NCBI GenBank assembly: GCA_047125605.1 | Contig: CP138932.1 | Location: 2,046,001-2,110,000, forward strand | DNA length: 64,000 nt | DNA from: JAKVBK01 sp022447275 | GTDB taxonomy: Bacteria > Pseudomonadota > Alphaproteobacteria > Rhodobacterales > Rhodobacteraceae | Reading direction: 5' to 3' | In this document: piece by piece, positions 8,557 to 17,731 of the stretch | Layout of the letters: every line of letters starts with the position of its first letter | Position numbering within the stretch: the stretch's first letter is position 1 | The notes under the pieces: model-generated | What the model was told of the DNA's origin: nothing | Database searches by the model: none | Seen by the model: only the letters and a program-made list of their open reading frames with translations | Position numbers and translations under genes: made by a program

Positions 8557-10029
8557 TCAGTCGCGCCAACGCACGGCGGTTAGGTCATTGGCTTGGGTGG
8601 GCGCATTCTCCCACAAGCCTTCGATCTTTGCGTTCGCGACCCCTGTTTTCGCCAGTTGGAAGAGATAGCCGTTCACATAATCCTCAGCGATCTTTGCCTG
8701 CGCCGCCTTCAGAATGCCAGAGCGTGCATCCGCATCGCTGGTCACGGCCAGATCCGCCATCATCGCTTGGAAGTCAGCGTCGTCATATTGGAAATAGTAA
8801 TCGGGGCGCGCGTAGATATTGATATCTGCTGGCTCCGTATGGCTCACGATCGTCAGATCGAAATCCTTGCCGCGAAACACTTGTTCAAGCCATTGCGCCC
8901 ATTCCAGGTTTGACACCTCCACATCAATGCCGACATCGCGCAACTGCGCCGCCACGATCTCTCCGCCACGGCGGGCATATGCCGGGGGTGGCAGCATCAA
9001 CCGCAAGCTCAGATCAGACTGTCCGGCCTCCGCCAACAGCGACCGCGCCATATCAGGATCATGCGGGCTCATCCCGGTGAGATCGACGTAATCGGGGTTG
9101 TGGGGCGCGAAGTGGGTGCCAATCGGCGTGCCATATCCATTCATAGCGCCGTCGATAATGGCCTGCCGATCGATGGCATGAGCGATCGCCTTGCGCACCC
9201 GCACATCGGACAGAGCGCCCGATTTGTTGTTTGTCGAAAGGATGGTTTCCCCTTCGGTACTGCCCACGATGACGCTGAACATCGGATTTGCATCGAAGGC
9301 GGACAGGGTCTCTGGAGCGGGGAAATTCGGGAAGGCGTCTACATCCCCTGCCATGAGCGCCGCAAAGGCTGCGTTTGGATCAGAGATGAACTTGAAGGTC
9401 GCGCTTGCCAGCGCGGGCGCCGCGCCCCAGTAATCCGGGTTGCGCGTGATTTCGACACGGTCGCCCTGAACCCATTCTCCAAACAGGAAGGGCCCGGTAC
9501 CCACCGGTGCCGTTGCTGCCTGATCGATGCTTTCGGGTGCCACAATCACCGCATCCCCCCAAGCCATCTTGAACGGAAACGCGCCATCGGCATTGGAAAG
9601 CGTGATTTGCACGGTCAGCGGGTCGAGCGCTTCAACCGCAGTGATCCCCGCAAACAGCGCTTTCTGCGCATTTGTGCTGTCTTCGGCACGGGCACGATCG
9701 AGCGAAAAGATGACGTCCTGTGCATCCATCGCCGACCCATCGTGAAAACTCACGTTCTCTCTCAGCTTGAAGGTATAAACCGTGCCGTCCTCTGACACCG
9801 TCCAGCTTTCGGCGAGGCCCGGCACGATGGAGCCATCGGGGGCAAAGCGGGTCAGGCCTTCAAAGATATTGGCGTAGACAACCTCGTCAATGGCAGCGGC
9901 TGCCCCCCCCGTGGGATCGAGGTTAGGAGGCTCAAGCGCCATGCCGAGCGTGATGCTGTCCTGTGCCGCAAGCGCTGGCGTTGAGAGTAGCGCAAGGAGC
10001 GCGGCAGCGGGCAGATTCCTGGTGAACAT
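8557..10029 (-). CDS. Periplasmic substrate-binding protein of a peptide/nickel-type (Dpp/Opp) ABC transporter
   Basis: 490 residues. It starts with a signal peptide (MFTRNLPAAALLALLSTPALAAQ) followed by a family 5 binding-protein body: LDPTGGAAAAIDEVVYANIFEGLTR near the start, LAESWTVSEDGTVYTFKLR, VRKAIAHAIDR and a C-terminal WRD. Such proteins deliver peptides, amines or other small organic cations to an inner-membrane importer. Two ATGs are possible. AGGAGG lies only two bases from the first (10035) but eight from the second (10029), so I chose the second. No permease or ATPase gene of this family is in the window, so it is an orphan and must pair with a transporter elsewhere. It converges on creatinase, which makes a guanidino or amine ligand conceivable but unproved. 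Confidence 0.88.
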   Translation of the reverse strand: MFTRNLPAAALLALLSTPALAAQDSITLGMALEPPNLDPTGGAAAAIDEVVYANIFEGLTRFAPDGSIVPGLAESWTVSEDGTVYTFKLRENVSFHDGSAMDAQDVIFSLDRARAEDSTNAQKALFAGITAVEALDPLTVQITLSNADGAFPFKMAWGDAVIVAPESIDQAATAPVGTGPFLFGEWVQGDRVEITRNPDYWGAAPALASATFKFISDPNAAFAALMAGDVDAFPNFPAPETLSAFDANPMFSVIVGSTEGETILSTNNKSGALSDVRVRKAIAHAIDRQAIIDGAMNGYGTPIGTHFAPHNPDYVDLTGMSPHDPDMARSLLAEAGQSDLSLRLMLPPPAYARRGGEIVAAQLRDVGIDVEVSNLEWAQWLEQVFRGKDFDLTIVSHTEPADINIYARPDYYFQYDDADFQAMMADLAVTSDADARSGILKAAQAKIAEDYVNGYLFQLAKTGVANAKIEGLWENAPTQANDLTAVRWRD

Positions 10030-10285
10030 TTCCATGACCTCCTGTTTGCGGGCGCCAGATCTGGGCCCGGACGTTCACAGACAGTATTCCGCGACAGAGC
10101 GCGTTCGGGCAAGATTCGTGTCCTGCCAGCCGCTTGGCACACTGGGCGCAAGCCCCTTGGAGCTTCCGACCAAGAGCATTTAACAAATTGATTTAAAATG
10201 AAATTCAGACATCGAACCGCAACGCGCACGGCCCTGTCCAAAACTCTGGACTGGCCATCTTTTGCCCATTTCAGAGTGCTTTGGC

Positions 10286-10309
10286 GCGCAAAAAGGGGCC
10301 AGCCCTTGC
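10286..10309 (-). terminator. Probable terminator after trpA
   Basis: Read on the minus strand, AAGGG (10307-10303), a five-base loop CTGGC and CCCTT (10297-10293) are followed by TTT. The outer GC pair strengthens the stem. It begins 15 bases after the trpA stop. The short stem makes this moderate. Confidence 0.5.
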
Positions 10310-10321
10310 GCCCAAACGCCC

Positions 10322-11116
10322 TTAAACGGAGTGCGCGCCGTCTGCCAGCGAGGCCACGAAAGACAGCACCTCGTCCACCGGTTTGCCCGCTGCAATCTCT
10401 CCAACAATCGCCGTGCCGACAACAGCACCATCGGCCACGCGCGCAATTTCTGCGGCGCGCTCTGGCGTGCGGATTCCAAAACCCACGATCACGGGCAGAT
10501 CGGTTGCCGCCTTGATCCGCGCCACTTCGGGGCCCACATCGCCGGCTTCGGCCGCGGCCGCTCCGGTGATCCCGGTGATTGACACGTAATACACAAAGCC
10601 CGACGTGTTCTGCAGAACCGTTGGCAAACGCTTGTCATCGGTGGTCGGTGTGGCGAGCCGGATAAAGTTCAGCCCCGCAGCCTGGGCCGGCACACACAGT
10701 TCGTCATCTTCTTCGGGCGGCAGATCCACCACGATCAGGCCATCGATACCGGCATCCTTGGCATCTGCCAGAAACCGCTCAACGCCACGGCTATAGATCG
10801 GGTTGTAATAGCCCATCAGAACAATCGGGGTGCTGTCATCCTGCTCCCGGAAAGCCCGTACCATGTCCAGCACGCCTTGCAATGTCATGCCGCCCTCAAG
10901 CGCACGCTGACCGGCCAACTGGATAGTGGGACCGTCTGCCATGGGATCGGTGAAGGGCAGGCCAAGCTCGATGATGTCCACACCGGCGGCTGGCAGGCCC
11001 TTGATCACCTCAAGGCTGGTTGCCGCGTCAGGGTCACCGGCCATCGTATAGGATACGAAAGCCTTCCGGCCCTCGGCCTTGAGTTGCTCGAACTTTGCGT
11101 CGATCCGGGTTTTCAT
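10322..11116 (-). CDS. trpA: Tryptophan synthase alpha chain
   Basis: 264 residues, standard for TrpA. The catalytic Glu50 (DIIELGLPFTDP) and Asp61 (MADGP) match Salmonella Glu49 and Asp60. The YYNPI, IVVDLPPEE and GFGI phosphate-binding segments are all present. It cleaves indole-3-glycerol phosphate to indole and glyceraldehyde 3-phosphate and passes indole to TrpB in the alpha2-beta2 complex. trpB and trpF are not adjacent: upstream, 97 bases away, is a YgfZ-like gene on the same strand, and downstream a probable terminator. A detached trpA is, as I recall, usual in Rhodobacterales. Confidence 0.97.
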   Translation of the reverse strand: MKTRIDAKFEQLKAEGRKAFVSYTMAGDPDAATSLEVIKGLPAAGVDIIELGLPFTDPMADGPTIQLAGQRALEGGMTLQGVLDMVRAFREQDDSTPIVLMGYYNPIYSRGVERFLADAKDAGIDGLIVVDLPPEEDDELCVPAQAAGLNFIRLATPTTDDKRLPTVLQNTSGFVYYVSITGITGAAAAEAGDVGPEVARIKAATDLPVIVGFGIRTPERAAEIARVADGAVVGTAIVGEIAAGKPVDEVLSFVASLADGAHSV

Positions 11117-11213
11117 GGCGCGGCCCTCTCAGCTGTCGTCGCAGCGGTGTGCCTCAATCGCGCCCAAGGAGCAAGAGGAGAGGCGCCTTGCCGCCGCAAA
11201 CCGTGCTGCGCCG

Positions 11214-11972
11214 TCATTCAGATGGAGGCAGGCCTTCCGCAAACAGGGCGGTGCCCTCTGCAAAAAGCGGCCCCGTTGCGCGGTCAAAACGCAAGTAGGC
11301 AAGGGCTTGGTGGCCAGACACAGTGCCCAAACGCCCCGCGGGCTTGCCAGCCTCGGTTACGATCTCGGCACCGGTTTGGGCCGCCCCCTCAAGCCGCACG
11401 CGCGCCAGACCCTTTTTTAAAGTGGTCTTGTGCTTCATGCGGGCGGTGACTTCCTGACCGACATAGCAGCCTTTGCGGAAATCAACACCCGACAGGGCTT
11501 CAAAGCGATTCTCCAGAATGTAGCTGTCATCCGGCACCAGATCCGTGCCGGATTGGGGCACCAGATGCGCGACACTCAAGGCCTTCCAATCAATGGACGC
11601 ATCATCAGAGGCATCCATTGCATAGCGGCGCCAGCCCAAGGCCGGATCACGCGGATCGGCAAAAGCCCCTTCCGGCATATCGCCAAGCCCACGGCCCACC
11701 TGCAGTTCGCTTTGCGCAATCCCCACATCCGCGCGCAGCTTGTACATGCTCAGCCGGCGCGCAAGGTTTGCAGCCTGTGCACTGTCCACATCAACCCCAA
11801 TCTTGTCCCCCAGAGGCACAAGAAAGAAATCTGCCAGGTATTTGCCCTGAGGGCTTAACAAAGCCGCATAAACCAAACCGTCCGCATCCAGCCGCGCCAC
11901 ATCATTGCTGACCAGGCCTTGCAGAAAGCTCACGCGGTCTGCCCCAGAGATTTCGAGAATTGAGCGTGTCAT
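11214..11972 (-). CDS. ygfZ: YgfZ/GcvT-like folate-binding protein
   Basis: 252 residues, shorter than E. coli YgfZ but with the signature KGCYVGQEVTARMKH that carries the conserved Cys. The N-terminus shows the GcvT-like LEISGADRVSFLQGLVSNDV and LLSPQGKYLADFF. YgfZ proteins bind tetrahydrofolate and help build or repair certain iron-sulfur clusters in the cytosol. The ATG at 11970-11972 starts MTRSILEISG; the frame is open for 59 more codons upstream, but these lie inside the upstream ABC gene. The stop of that gene is only 19 bases away, so the two are probably cotranscribed. Confidence 0.88.
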   Translation of the reverse strand: MTRSILEISGADRVSFLQGLVSNDVARLDADGLVYAALLSPQGKYLADFFLVPLGDKIGVDVDSAQAANLARRLSMYKLRADVGIAQSELQVGRGLGDMPEGAFADPRDPALGWRRYAMDASDDASIDWKALSVAHLVPQSGTDLVPDDSYILENRFEALSGVDFRKGCYVGQEVTARMKHKTTLKKGLARVRLEGAAQTGAEIVTEAGKPAGRLGTVSGHQALAYLRFDRATGPLFAEGTALFAEGLPPSE

Positions 11973-11991
11973 GCAAAGGTTATGGGCTGGC

Positions 11992-13806
11992 CTAAAGCGC
12001 TTTGCCAGAGGAAAACTGCAGAGCGTGCAGATGGGCATAGGCCCCACCTGCGTCGACCAGCGTTTCATGGGTGCCTTCTTCGACAACACGGCCCGCATCC
12101 ATGACGACGATTTTGTCAGCGTTGCGCACCGTTGCCAGCCGGTGGGCAATCACCAGCGATGTCCGCCCTTTTGCCAAGGCATCGATGGCCCGCTGCACAG
12201 CGACTTCGCTTTCTGCGTCAAGCGCGCTCGTTGCTTCATCCAGCAACAGGATGGGGCTGTCGCGCAGCAATGCCCGCGCGATGGCTACCCGCTGGCGCTG
12301 CCCCCCTGACAGAGCCGAACCGCGCGGCCCAACAGGCGTATCCAACCCATTGGCCAGCTTGGGCACAAAGCGATTGACCTGCGCTGCCTCCAACGCTGCA
12401 TTAAGCGCCTCGGGAGAGACGTCTTCACGCCCGAGCAGAACGTTGTCGCGCAGCGTCTCGTCAAACAGGCTGGGGTCCTGAGTGACCATCGAGAATTGGC
12501 TGCGCAATGCGTCTGGATCGAGATCAGTGATCTCGACGCCACCCATAAGCACGCTGCCGCCATCATACTCCGCCAACCGGGTGAGTACGTTGAATATTGT
12601 GGTTTTTCCGGCGCCAGACGCGCCGACAAGTGCAGTGGTCTGGCCCGCCTTCGCAGTGAAAGATACCCCCTGCAAAACAGGCGAATCCCCGTAGTTCAAA
12701 GTCACATCGCGGAAGGTCAGATCCCCAACTGCACTTGGTATGACAGCGGGCGTTTCAGGGCGCGTCAGGCTGGGCTGGGTTTCAAACAGCTCCTGCAAAC
12801 GCCCTAAAGAAACGGTCGCCTGTTGCCACTGCCCCCAAAGGCTTCCAACCCTGCGCAGCGGCTCAAATGCCAGAGCCATAGCAGTGAAGAACGCCATGAA
12901 TTCTCCAACCGTTTTTGTGCCTGCAATGATTTCTGAGCCGCCGTAGAGCAAGACGGCGAAAAAACCGATGCCTGTCATGACATCGACGAGGCCTGGGATC
13001 AACGCTTGGCCCAGTGCGGCCCTAGTGGAGGCCGACACACGCTCATCCGCTAGAGCCTCAAATCGGTTGCTTTGATAGCGCTCCAAAGCGTTCAGTTTAA
13101 TGGGCACGATACCATGAAAAATTTCATCGAGACGGGTTGTCATGCGCCCAGCCAAGATCCGCGACCGGTGAGATGTGCGGCGCACATAGGCCTGCGCAAG
13201 CACTGTTGGTAGCACCAGTACCGGCACGCCGATCATCGCAGCAATCGTCCAACGCCAATCGATCGAGATGACAACGGCCAGCAAGGAGACCAACGCAATA
13301 CCGTCACGGCCAAACCCGGACAGGATGATTGCCGAGATGTTGCCGGCGATCCCTGCATCCCCATTCAACCGTTCGATAAGAGAGCCCGGAGGGTTGCGCT
13401 GATGGAACTGTGTATCCAACCGCATCAGGTGACCCAGCGCATGAGACTGAACTGCGATCACAACCTTGGCGCCCACCCTTGTTAGCAGGGTTTTTTGTGC
13501 AACCGACGACACCGCCCGAAGCATAAAGATGCCAAATATAACAGTACCAACCCAGTAGATGGCAGCCGTGTCTCCTTGGATGAAGATCTGATCGAACATC
13601 GGTTTCATCATGTAGGAGAGCAGGCCCATCATGGACCCCTCGATCATCATGAAGATGCTCGCGATGATCAGCAGCGGCGCGAGCTTTGACAAATAATTGC
13701 GCCAAAGCCACTTCATCAAACCTTTACGTGCCTGCGCAGTTTCGACTTCCTGCTTGGCATCGACAACGGGCCGACCCCCCTGAGACTGCGCGTTCTCCAT
13801 TGTCAT
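11992..13806 (-). CDS. MsbA-like ABC exporter, fused permease and ATPase
   Basis: 604 residues: a six-helix membrane domain (about residues 40-330) joined to an ATPase with GASGAGKTT (Walker A, near residue 395), a Q loop (MVTQDPSLFD), signature LSGGQRQRVAIARAL, Walker B ILLLDEATSALD and H loop VIAHR. This is the type IV exporter family that moves lipids or hydrophobic compounds outward as a homodimer. A 35-residue cytosolic N-terminal tail precedes the first helix. The ATG at 13804-13806 overlaps the stop of the phosphatase gene as ATGA, implying translational coupling; GGAAG lies about seven bases before. The YgfZ gene follows after 19 bases. Lipid A/phospholipid export is a family guess; the real cargo is unknown. 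Confidence 0.87.
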   Translation of the reverse strand: MTMENAQSQGGRPVVDAKQEVETAQARKGLMKWLWRNYLSKLAPLLIIASIFMMIEGSMMGLLSYMMKPMFDQIFIQGDTAAIYWVGTVIFGIFMLRAVSSVAQKTLLTRVGAKVVIAVQSHALGHLMRLDTQFHQRNPPGSLIERLNGDAGIAGNISAIILSGFGRDGIALVSLLAVVISIDWRWTIAAMIGVPVLVLPTVLAQAYVRRTSHRSRILAGRMTTRLDEIFHGIVPIKLNALERYQSNRFEALADERVSASTRAALGQALIPGLVDVMTGIGFFAVLLYGGSEIIAGTKTVGEFMAFFTAMALAFEPLRRVGSLWGQWQQATVSLGRLQELFETQPSLTRPETPAVIPSAVGDLTFRDVTLNYGDSPVLQGVSFTAKAGQTTALVGASGAGKTTIFNVLTRLAEYDGGSVLMGGVEITDLDPDALRSQFSMVTQDPSLFDETLRDNVLLGREDVSPEALNAALEAAQVNRFVPKLANGLDTPVGPRGSALSGGQRQRVAIARALLRDSPILLLDEATSALDAESEVAVQRAIDALAKGRTSLVIAHRLATVRNADKIVVMDAGRVVEEGTHETLVDAGGAYAHLHALQFSSGKAL

Positions 13807-14486
13807 GCGGGGCTTCCTGCTTTGAAATCTGCAAAAATAGCTGCGGGATCATACTCCCTGCGCAGCCACTCCTCTATACCTATGCCGGTTTCACGGTTTC
13901 GGCGTATCCAGCGATCGATGATAAAATCCAGCACGCCAGTCGCTGTGGATTTGAGGTGGAGATAGCGCAAGCCAAGATGGGGCCGCGCTTCCTCGATCGG
14001 GCTGCCTTCGATGGCCAATTTGTAGAGCACAGAGGCCAAGCCGGCCCGATCGGCGCCAGATTTGCAGTGCAGCACAAAAGGCTTTGGCATCGCGCGCATG
14101 ACGTAAATCAGGTTCAAAAGTTCATCGGCCGAAGCGGGGCGGCGCGGGTAGATCGTGGCGACCCGCAGATCCAAGCCAAGCGCATCGCAGGCCTCCTTTT
14201 CAAAAAGCCAAGAAGACTTGCCTGTATTGGCGCGCAAGCTCAGAACCGCGACAATGCCCTTTTTCTTATAGGCGGCCAGCCGTTTCGGATTCGGTTGGTT
14301 GGAGCGATACACGCCTTCCGCCACTTTGTCGAAATTGGTCCACCACACCCGAAAAAAGGCGTGATCAAAAAGCTGGAAATGCCACCAAGCCAGCCGACGC
14401 GCTTCCGGCGTAGAAAGATCACTCCCCATTGGCGCGCGCAGGCGATCTTTGAATTTCTTAATGCGCTTGGACACGGAGGGGCTCAT
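13803..14486 (-). CDS. Tyrosine/dual-specificity-type protein phosphatase
   Basis: 227 residues. The CX5R loop HCKSGADRAG places the nucleophile at Cys141, and a general-acid loop candidate is YPRRPASADEL upstream. The N-terminal part contains VYRSNQPNPKRLAAYKKKGI and VLSLRANTG, typical of the Siw14/DUF442-like bacterial phosphatases that include inositol-phosphate and protein phosphatases. No signal peptide is seen, so a cytosolic enzyme is likely. Its stop overlaps the start of the ABC exporter by ATGA, so the two proteins are made together; a link to lipid or envelope-phosphate processing is possible but only inferred. The start MSPSVSKRIKKFKDRL is basic and fits the family. Confidence 0.82.
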   Translation of the reverse strand: MSPSVSKRIKKFKDRLRAPMGSDLSTPEARRLAWWHFQLFDHAFFRVWWTNFDKVAEGVYRSNQPNPKRLAAYKKKGIVAVLSLRANTGKSSWLFEKEACDALGLDLRVATIYPRRPASADELLNLIYVMRAMPKPFVLHCKSGADRAGLASVLYKLAIEGSPIEEARPHLGLRYLHLKSTATGVLDFIIDRWIRRNRETGIGIEEWLRREYDPAAIFADFKAGSPA

Positions 14487-14755
14487 GTTGGCGAAAGCTT
14501 TCGGGTCAACTTGGGGCCTGAGGTGACGATGCTCAAGACCGAGACGCGCCCGCCTACCCCAGAAACGGGGTGTGGGGCAAGTCTTGGGCAGAACGCCGCC
14601 TCAATCCAATTCAACCTGATCGCTCCAAAACCAGCCATTCAGAAGCCCCTTGTTCAGCTGCGCGCGGTCGCAACAGAAATGGTGCGCGCATGACGATTGA
14701 CGACACAACGCGACCGGCATAAGTGCGTAGCAGCACAGTGAGCGCGGAGATCATC

Positions 14756-15961
14756 ATGAGCTTGTCCAACGGAACGCATTATCTTGCCATACCAGGTCCT
14801 TCGGTCTCTCCGGAGGAGGTGTTGCGTTCGATGCACCGTACGGCGCCCAACATCTACACAGGCGCTCTCCATGACATGGTGGATACCATCATTCCGGATC
14901 TCAAGCGCGTGGCCCGCACACGCCATGAGGTGGCCATGTATATCGCAAATGGCCATGGTGTATGGGAAGCGGCTGTGACCAACACACTGTCGCGCGGAGA
15001 TAAGGTTTTGTGCCTTGCAACGGGCCGTTTCGGTGAAGGCTGGGGGGCTTTGGCCGCGAATCTGGGCATCAAGGTTGAGATGATGGACTTTGGGCGTCGT
15101 GCCCCGGTCGATCTGGCCGCGGTTCAGGCGCGCCTTGCCCAGGATGATGCCCATGCGATCAAGGCCGTGCTTGTGGTGCAGGTCGATACGGCAACCTCCG
15201 TACGTAATGACATTGCCGGCCTGCGCGCTGCAATGGATGCCGCCAGCCACCCTGCCCTTTTGATGAGCGACAATATCGCCTGCCTGGGCTGCGATTCCTT
15301 TAAAATGGATGATTGGGGCGTAGATGTCATGATCACCGGCAGCCAGAAGGGGCTGATGGTGCCGCCGGGCATGGCCTTTGTGTACTATTCGCCAAAGGCT
15401 GATGCGGCGCGCGAAACCGCAGATCTTGTCACGCCCTACTGGGATTGGCGCCCGCGCAGCCATGCGCAGGTATTCTACCAGTATTTCTTCGGCACAGCCC
15501 CAACCCATCACCTGCACGGATTGCGCACCGCACTCGACATGATCCATGAAGAGGGGATCGAGGCGGTTTGGGCGCGCCATGCCGGGCTGGCATCCGCCGT
15601 GTGGGCAGCGGTTGACGCTTGGGGTGCAGGCGGCGCGATGGAGTTGAACATCGCCGATCCCGCCATGCGCAGCCACGCGGTGACCGCCGTGCGCCTTGGG
15701 GCACCCGACGGCAAACGCCTGCAGGATTGGGTCAGCGCCAATGCCGGTGTTACTCTTGGCATCGGGTTAGGCATGGAAACCGAAGAAGATCCCGACTGCA
15801 CGGGCTTTTTCCGAATTGGCCATATGGGCCACGTGAACGTGCAGATGGTGATGGGCTGCCTAGGTGCCATCGACACCGGCCTCAAGGCGCTAGACATACC
15901 CCACGGGTCTGGCGCGCTGGAAGCCGCAAGTGCGGCCTTGGCTGCCGCATCACGGGGCTAA
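14756..15961 (+). CDS. Class V pyridoxal-phosphate aminotransferase, glyoxylate-type
   Basis: 401 residues. The start PGPSVSPEEVLRSMHR and the PLP lysine Lys198 in TGSQKGLMVPPG are typical of the alanine/serine-glyoxylate and ureidoglycine-glyoxylate aminotransferase group. NGHGVWEAA (cofactor pocket) and the C-terminal FRIGHMGHVN also fit. It would transfer an amino group to glyoxylate in the cytosol. Candidate roles are serine-glyoxylate transaminase, ureidoglycine-glyoxylate transaminase (PucG) or aspartate-glyoxylate transaminase (BhcA). The urate hydroxylase gene 3 kb away favours purine catabolism slightly, but no allantoin genes are present. The ATG at 14756 follows GCGGAGATCATC. It converges on the M20 gene. 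Confidence 0.85.
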   Translation: MSLSNGTHYLAIPGPSVSPEEVLRSMHRTAPNIYTGALHDMVDTIIPDLKRVARTRHEVAMYIANGHGVWEAAVTNTLSRGDKVLCLATGRFGEGWGALAANLGIKVEMMDFGRRAPVDLAAVQARLAQDDAHAIKAVLVVQVDTATSVRNDIAGLRAAMDAASHPALLMSDNIACLGCDSFKMDDWGVDVMITGSQKGLMVPPGMAFVYYSPKADAARETADLVTPYWDWRPRSHAQVFYQYFFGTAPTHHLHGLRTALDMIHEEGIEAVWARHAGLASAVWAAVDAWGAGGAMELNIADPAMRSHAVTAVRLGAPDGKRLQDWVSANAGVTLGIGLGMETEEDPDCTGFFRIGHMGHVNVQMVMGCLGAIDTGLKALDIPHGSGALEAASAALAAASRG

Positions 15962-16048
15962 GCCCCTCTGCCTGCAGCGTCGCCCCCCCCCCGGCAGTTT
16001 CTCGGGGGAGCGACATTGCGGCCATCCAGACACAGGCCTGAGATGCTC

Positions 16049-17332
16049 TCAGAGCAACTCGTCAAGCACGAGGGCCATAACGGTGCCGGCATCGACCATA
16101 TCCTGGATGCCGATCCATTCGTCGGGCTGGTGGGCAAGATCAAGAATGCCCGGTCCGTAGGCAATGCAATTCTTCAACCGGCCGATCCGGTCAATGTGCT
16201 TTTGGTCATAGGTGCCCGGGCTGACGACATAGTCAGGCGCCCGTTTTAGCACTTTCTCGATTGCCTGCGCGGTTGACCGCACCACGGGTGCATCCCGATC
16301 TGTCATTGTGGGCTGCACCTCAAAGAGATCACGGACCTCATATTCAAAGCTGGGCCGGCGCGCCTTTACCCGCTCGAGCAACGCAGAAATCTCTGCTTTG
16401 ACGTCGCCGATGTCCTCTTCGATCAGGAACCGACGGTCGATCGTGATCCGGCAGCGGTCCGGCACACAAGGGGCTGGCAGACCGGTATACTCCTCGGGCT
16501 GTTCCGGCGCGCCCCCATGGATCGCATTGATGTTCATCGTGGACTGACGCGCCCCTTCGGGCACGACCGGCATGGCCGTGTGTTTCTCCGCTAGCAACGG
16601 GAAAAGCTTTTCCTCCATCTCCTCAAGCACCGCCCCCATGTGGCGGACGGCACAATCTCCGAGAAACGGCATGGAGCCATGGGCTATACGGCCGTGGGTT
16701 TCGATCTCAGCCCACCACACACCCCGGTGGCCGAGGCAAATCCTGTCTTTGTTCAAGGGCTCCGGAATGATCACATGCTGCACGCGCTCTGGCGCAAACC
16801 AGCCGCGTTCTGACATCCATGCCACCCCGCCAAAGCCCCCGGATTCTTCATCGGCAGTGGCTGAAATTTCGATTGCGCCTGCAAAATCGGGACGTTGGGT
16901 TACGAAAGCCTCCGCCGCGATGATTGAGGTGGCAATGCCCCCCTTCATGTCACAGGCACCGCGCCCGAACACCTTGCCGTCGCGCACCGTGCCTGCGAAG
17001 GGATCAACGGTCCACCCGTGGCCAGCCTCGACCACATCATGATGGCCGTTAAAATGCACACATTCCCCGGGCCGGGTCCCTTCAAGGCGGGCCACCACGT
17101 TCCAGCGCGGGTATGTTTCACTGTCCGCAAGCGCACCCTCGGCACGCAGCAACTCCACCTGCCAGCCCGTGCGCGCAAGACGCTCGGCAAGCATGTTGCA
17201 GATGTCGTAGTAATACTGGCCGGGAGGGTTTAGCGTCGGAATACGGATAAGATCCTGCGTCAGATGGGTCAGTTCATCCGCGCGTTTCGCCATTTCCGCA
17301 GCAAGGGCATCATGTCGTTTGGGATCACTCAT
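16049..17332 (-). CDS. M20 family zinc amidohydrolase (ArgE/DapE-like)
   Basis: 427 residues with the di-zinc ligands in order: HFNGHHDVVEAG, GRGACDMKGG, ATADEESGG (general base Glu and ligand), IPEPL and a C-terminal His in the PDEW-containing tail. The dimerisation lid contains HGRIAHGSMPF. Family members hydrolyse N-acyl amino acids such as acetylornithine and succinyl-diaminopimelate, or small peptides. The neighbourhood (aminotransferase convergent, urate hydroxylase farther on) does not decide the substrate, and true ArgE and DapE are usually elsewhere. The ATG at 17330-17332 has only a weak upstream purine run; the N-terminus MSDPKRHDALAAEM is plausible. Confidence is high for the family, low for the substrate. 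Confidence 0.85.
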   Translation of the reverse strand: MSDPKRHDALAAEMAKRADELTHLTQDLIRIPTLNPPGQYYYDICNMLAERLARTGWQVELLRAEGALADSETYPRWNVVARLEGTRPGECVHFNGHHDVVEAGHGWTVDPFAGTVRDGKVFGRGACDMKGGIATSIIAAEAFVTQRPDFAGAIEISATADEESGGFGGVAWMSERGWFAPERVQHVIIPEPLNKDRICLGHRGVWWAEIETHGRIAHGSMPFLGDCAVRHMGAVLEEMEEKLFPLLAEKHTAMPVVPEGARQSTMNINAIHGGAPEQPEEYTGLPAPCVPDRCRITIDRRFLIEEDIGDVKAEISALLERVKARRPSFEYEVRDLFEVQPTMTDRDAPVVRSTAQAIEKVLKRAPDYVVSPGTYDQKHIDRIGRLKNCIAYGPGILDLAHQPDEWIGIQDMVDAGTVMALVLDELL

Positions 17333-17433
17333 GCTACTACGCTAAGCTCAACAGGGCTTCAGGGCAATCCGGCCCAAACACCACCACTTGCCGCGCACGG
17401 CACCTTGCAACCGCCCCACCATGGAGAGCCTCT

Positions 17434-17709
17434 ATGGCCCATATGATCCGATTGCTTGTCTTGTCTGCTGTCGTTTTGACAATCGTTTTTGTTTGTGTAG
17501 ACGCGTATTTGCGCGCAGGCAAAAGGTCAGAGCTCGAAGCTAAATGGAACAGTCGCAAAGCCACCGGGCGCGCCGCTATAGCGGGCACCGATGACATCGA
17601 AGCCGGCGTCAAAGCCTATTCGCGCAGCCTGCGGCGCCGTTTGGTCATATTGATTTACCTACTGCCGTTGTTGCTGATCGCGGCAATCGTTTATACACCG
17701 GCTGACTGA
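17434..17709 (+). CDS. Small two-helix membrane protein of unknown function
   Basis: 91 residues with a hydrophobic N-terminal helix (about residues 4-24, MIRLLVLSAVVLTIVFVCVDAYL), a charged middle part (RKATGRAAIAGTDDIEAG) and a second helix at about 69-86 (LVILIYLLPLLLIAAIVY). Both termini are probably cytosolic or both outside, with the charged linker between. The ATG at 17434 has GGAG seven bases upstream. It precedes the DUF1523 gene by 22 bases, so the pair is likely one operon. I recall similar small proteins in roseobacters with uninformative names; no function can be given. Confidence 0.75.
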   Translation: MAHMIRLLVLSAVVLTIVFVCVDAYLRAGKRSELEAKWNSRKATGRAAIAGTDDIEAGVKAYSRSLRRRLVILIYLLPLLLIAAIVYTPAD

Positions 17710-17731
17710 TGGAAACTGGGAAGACAGCGCC

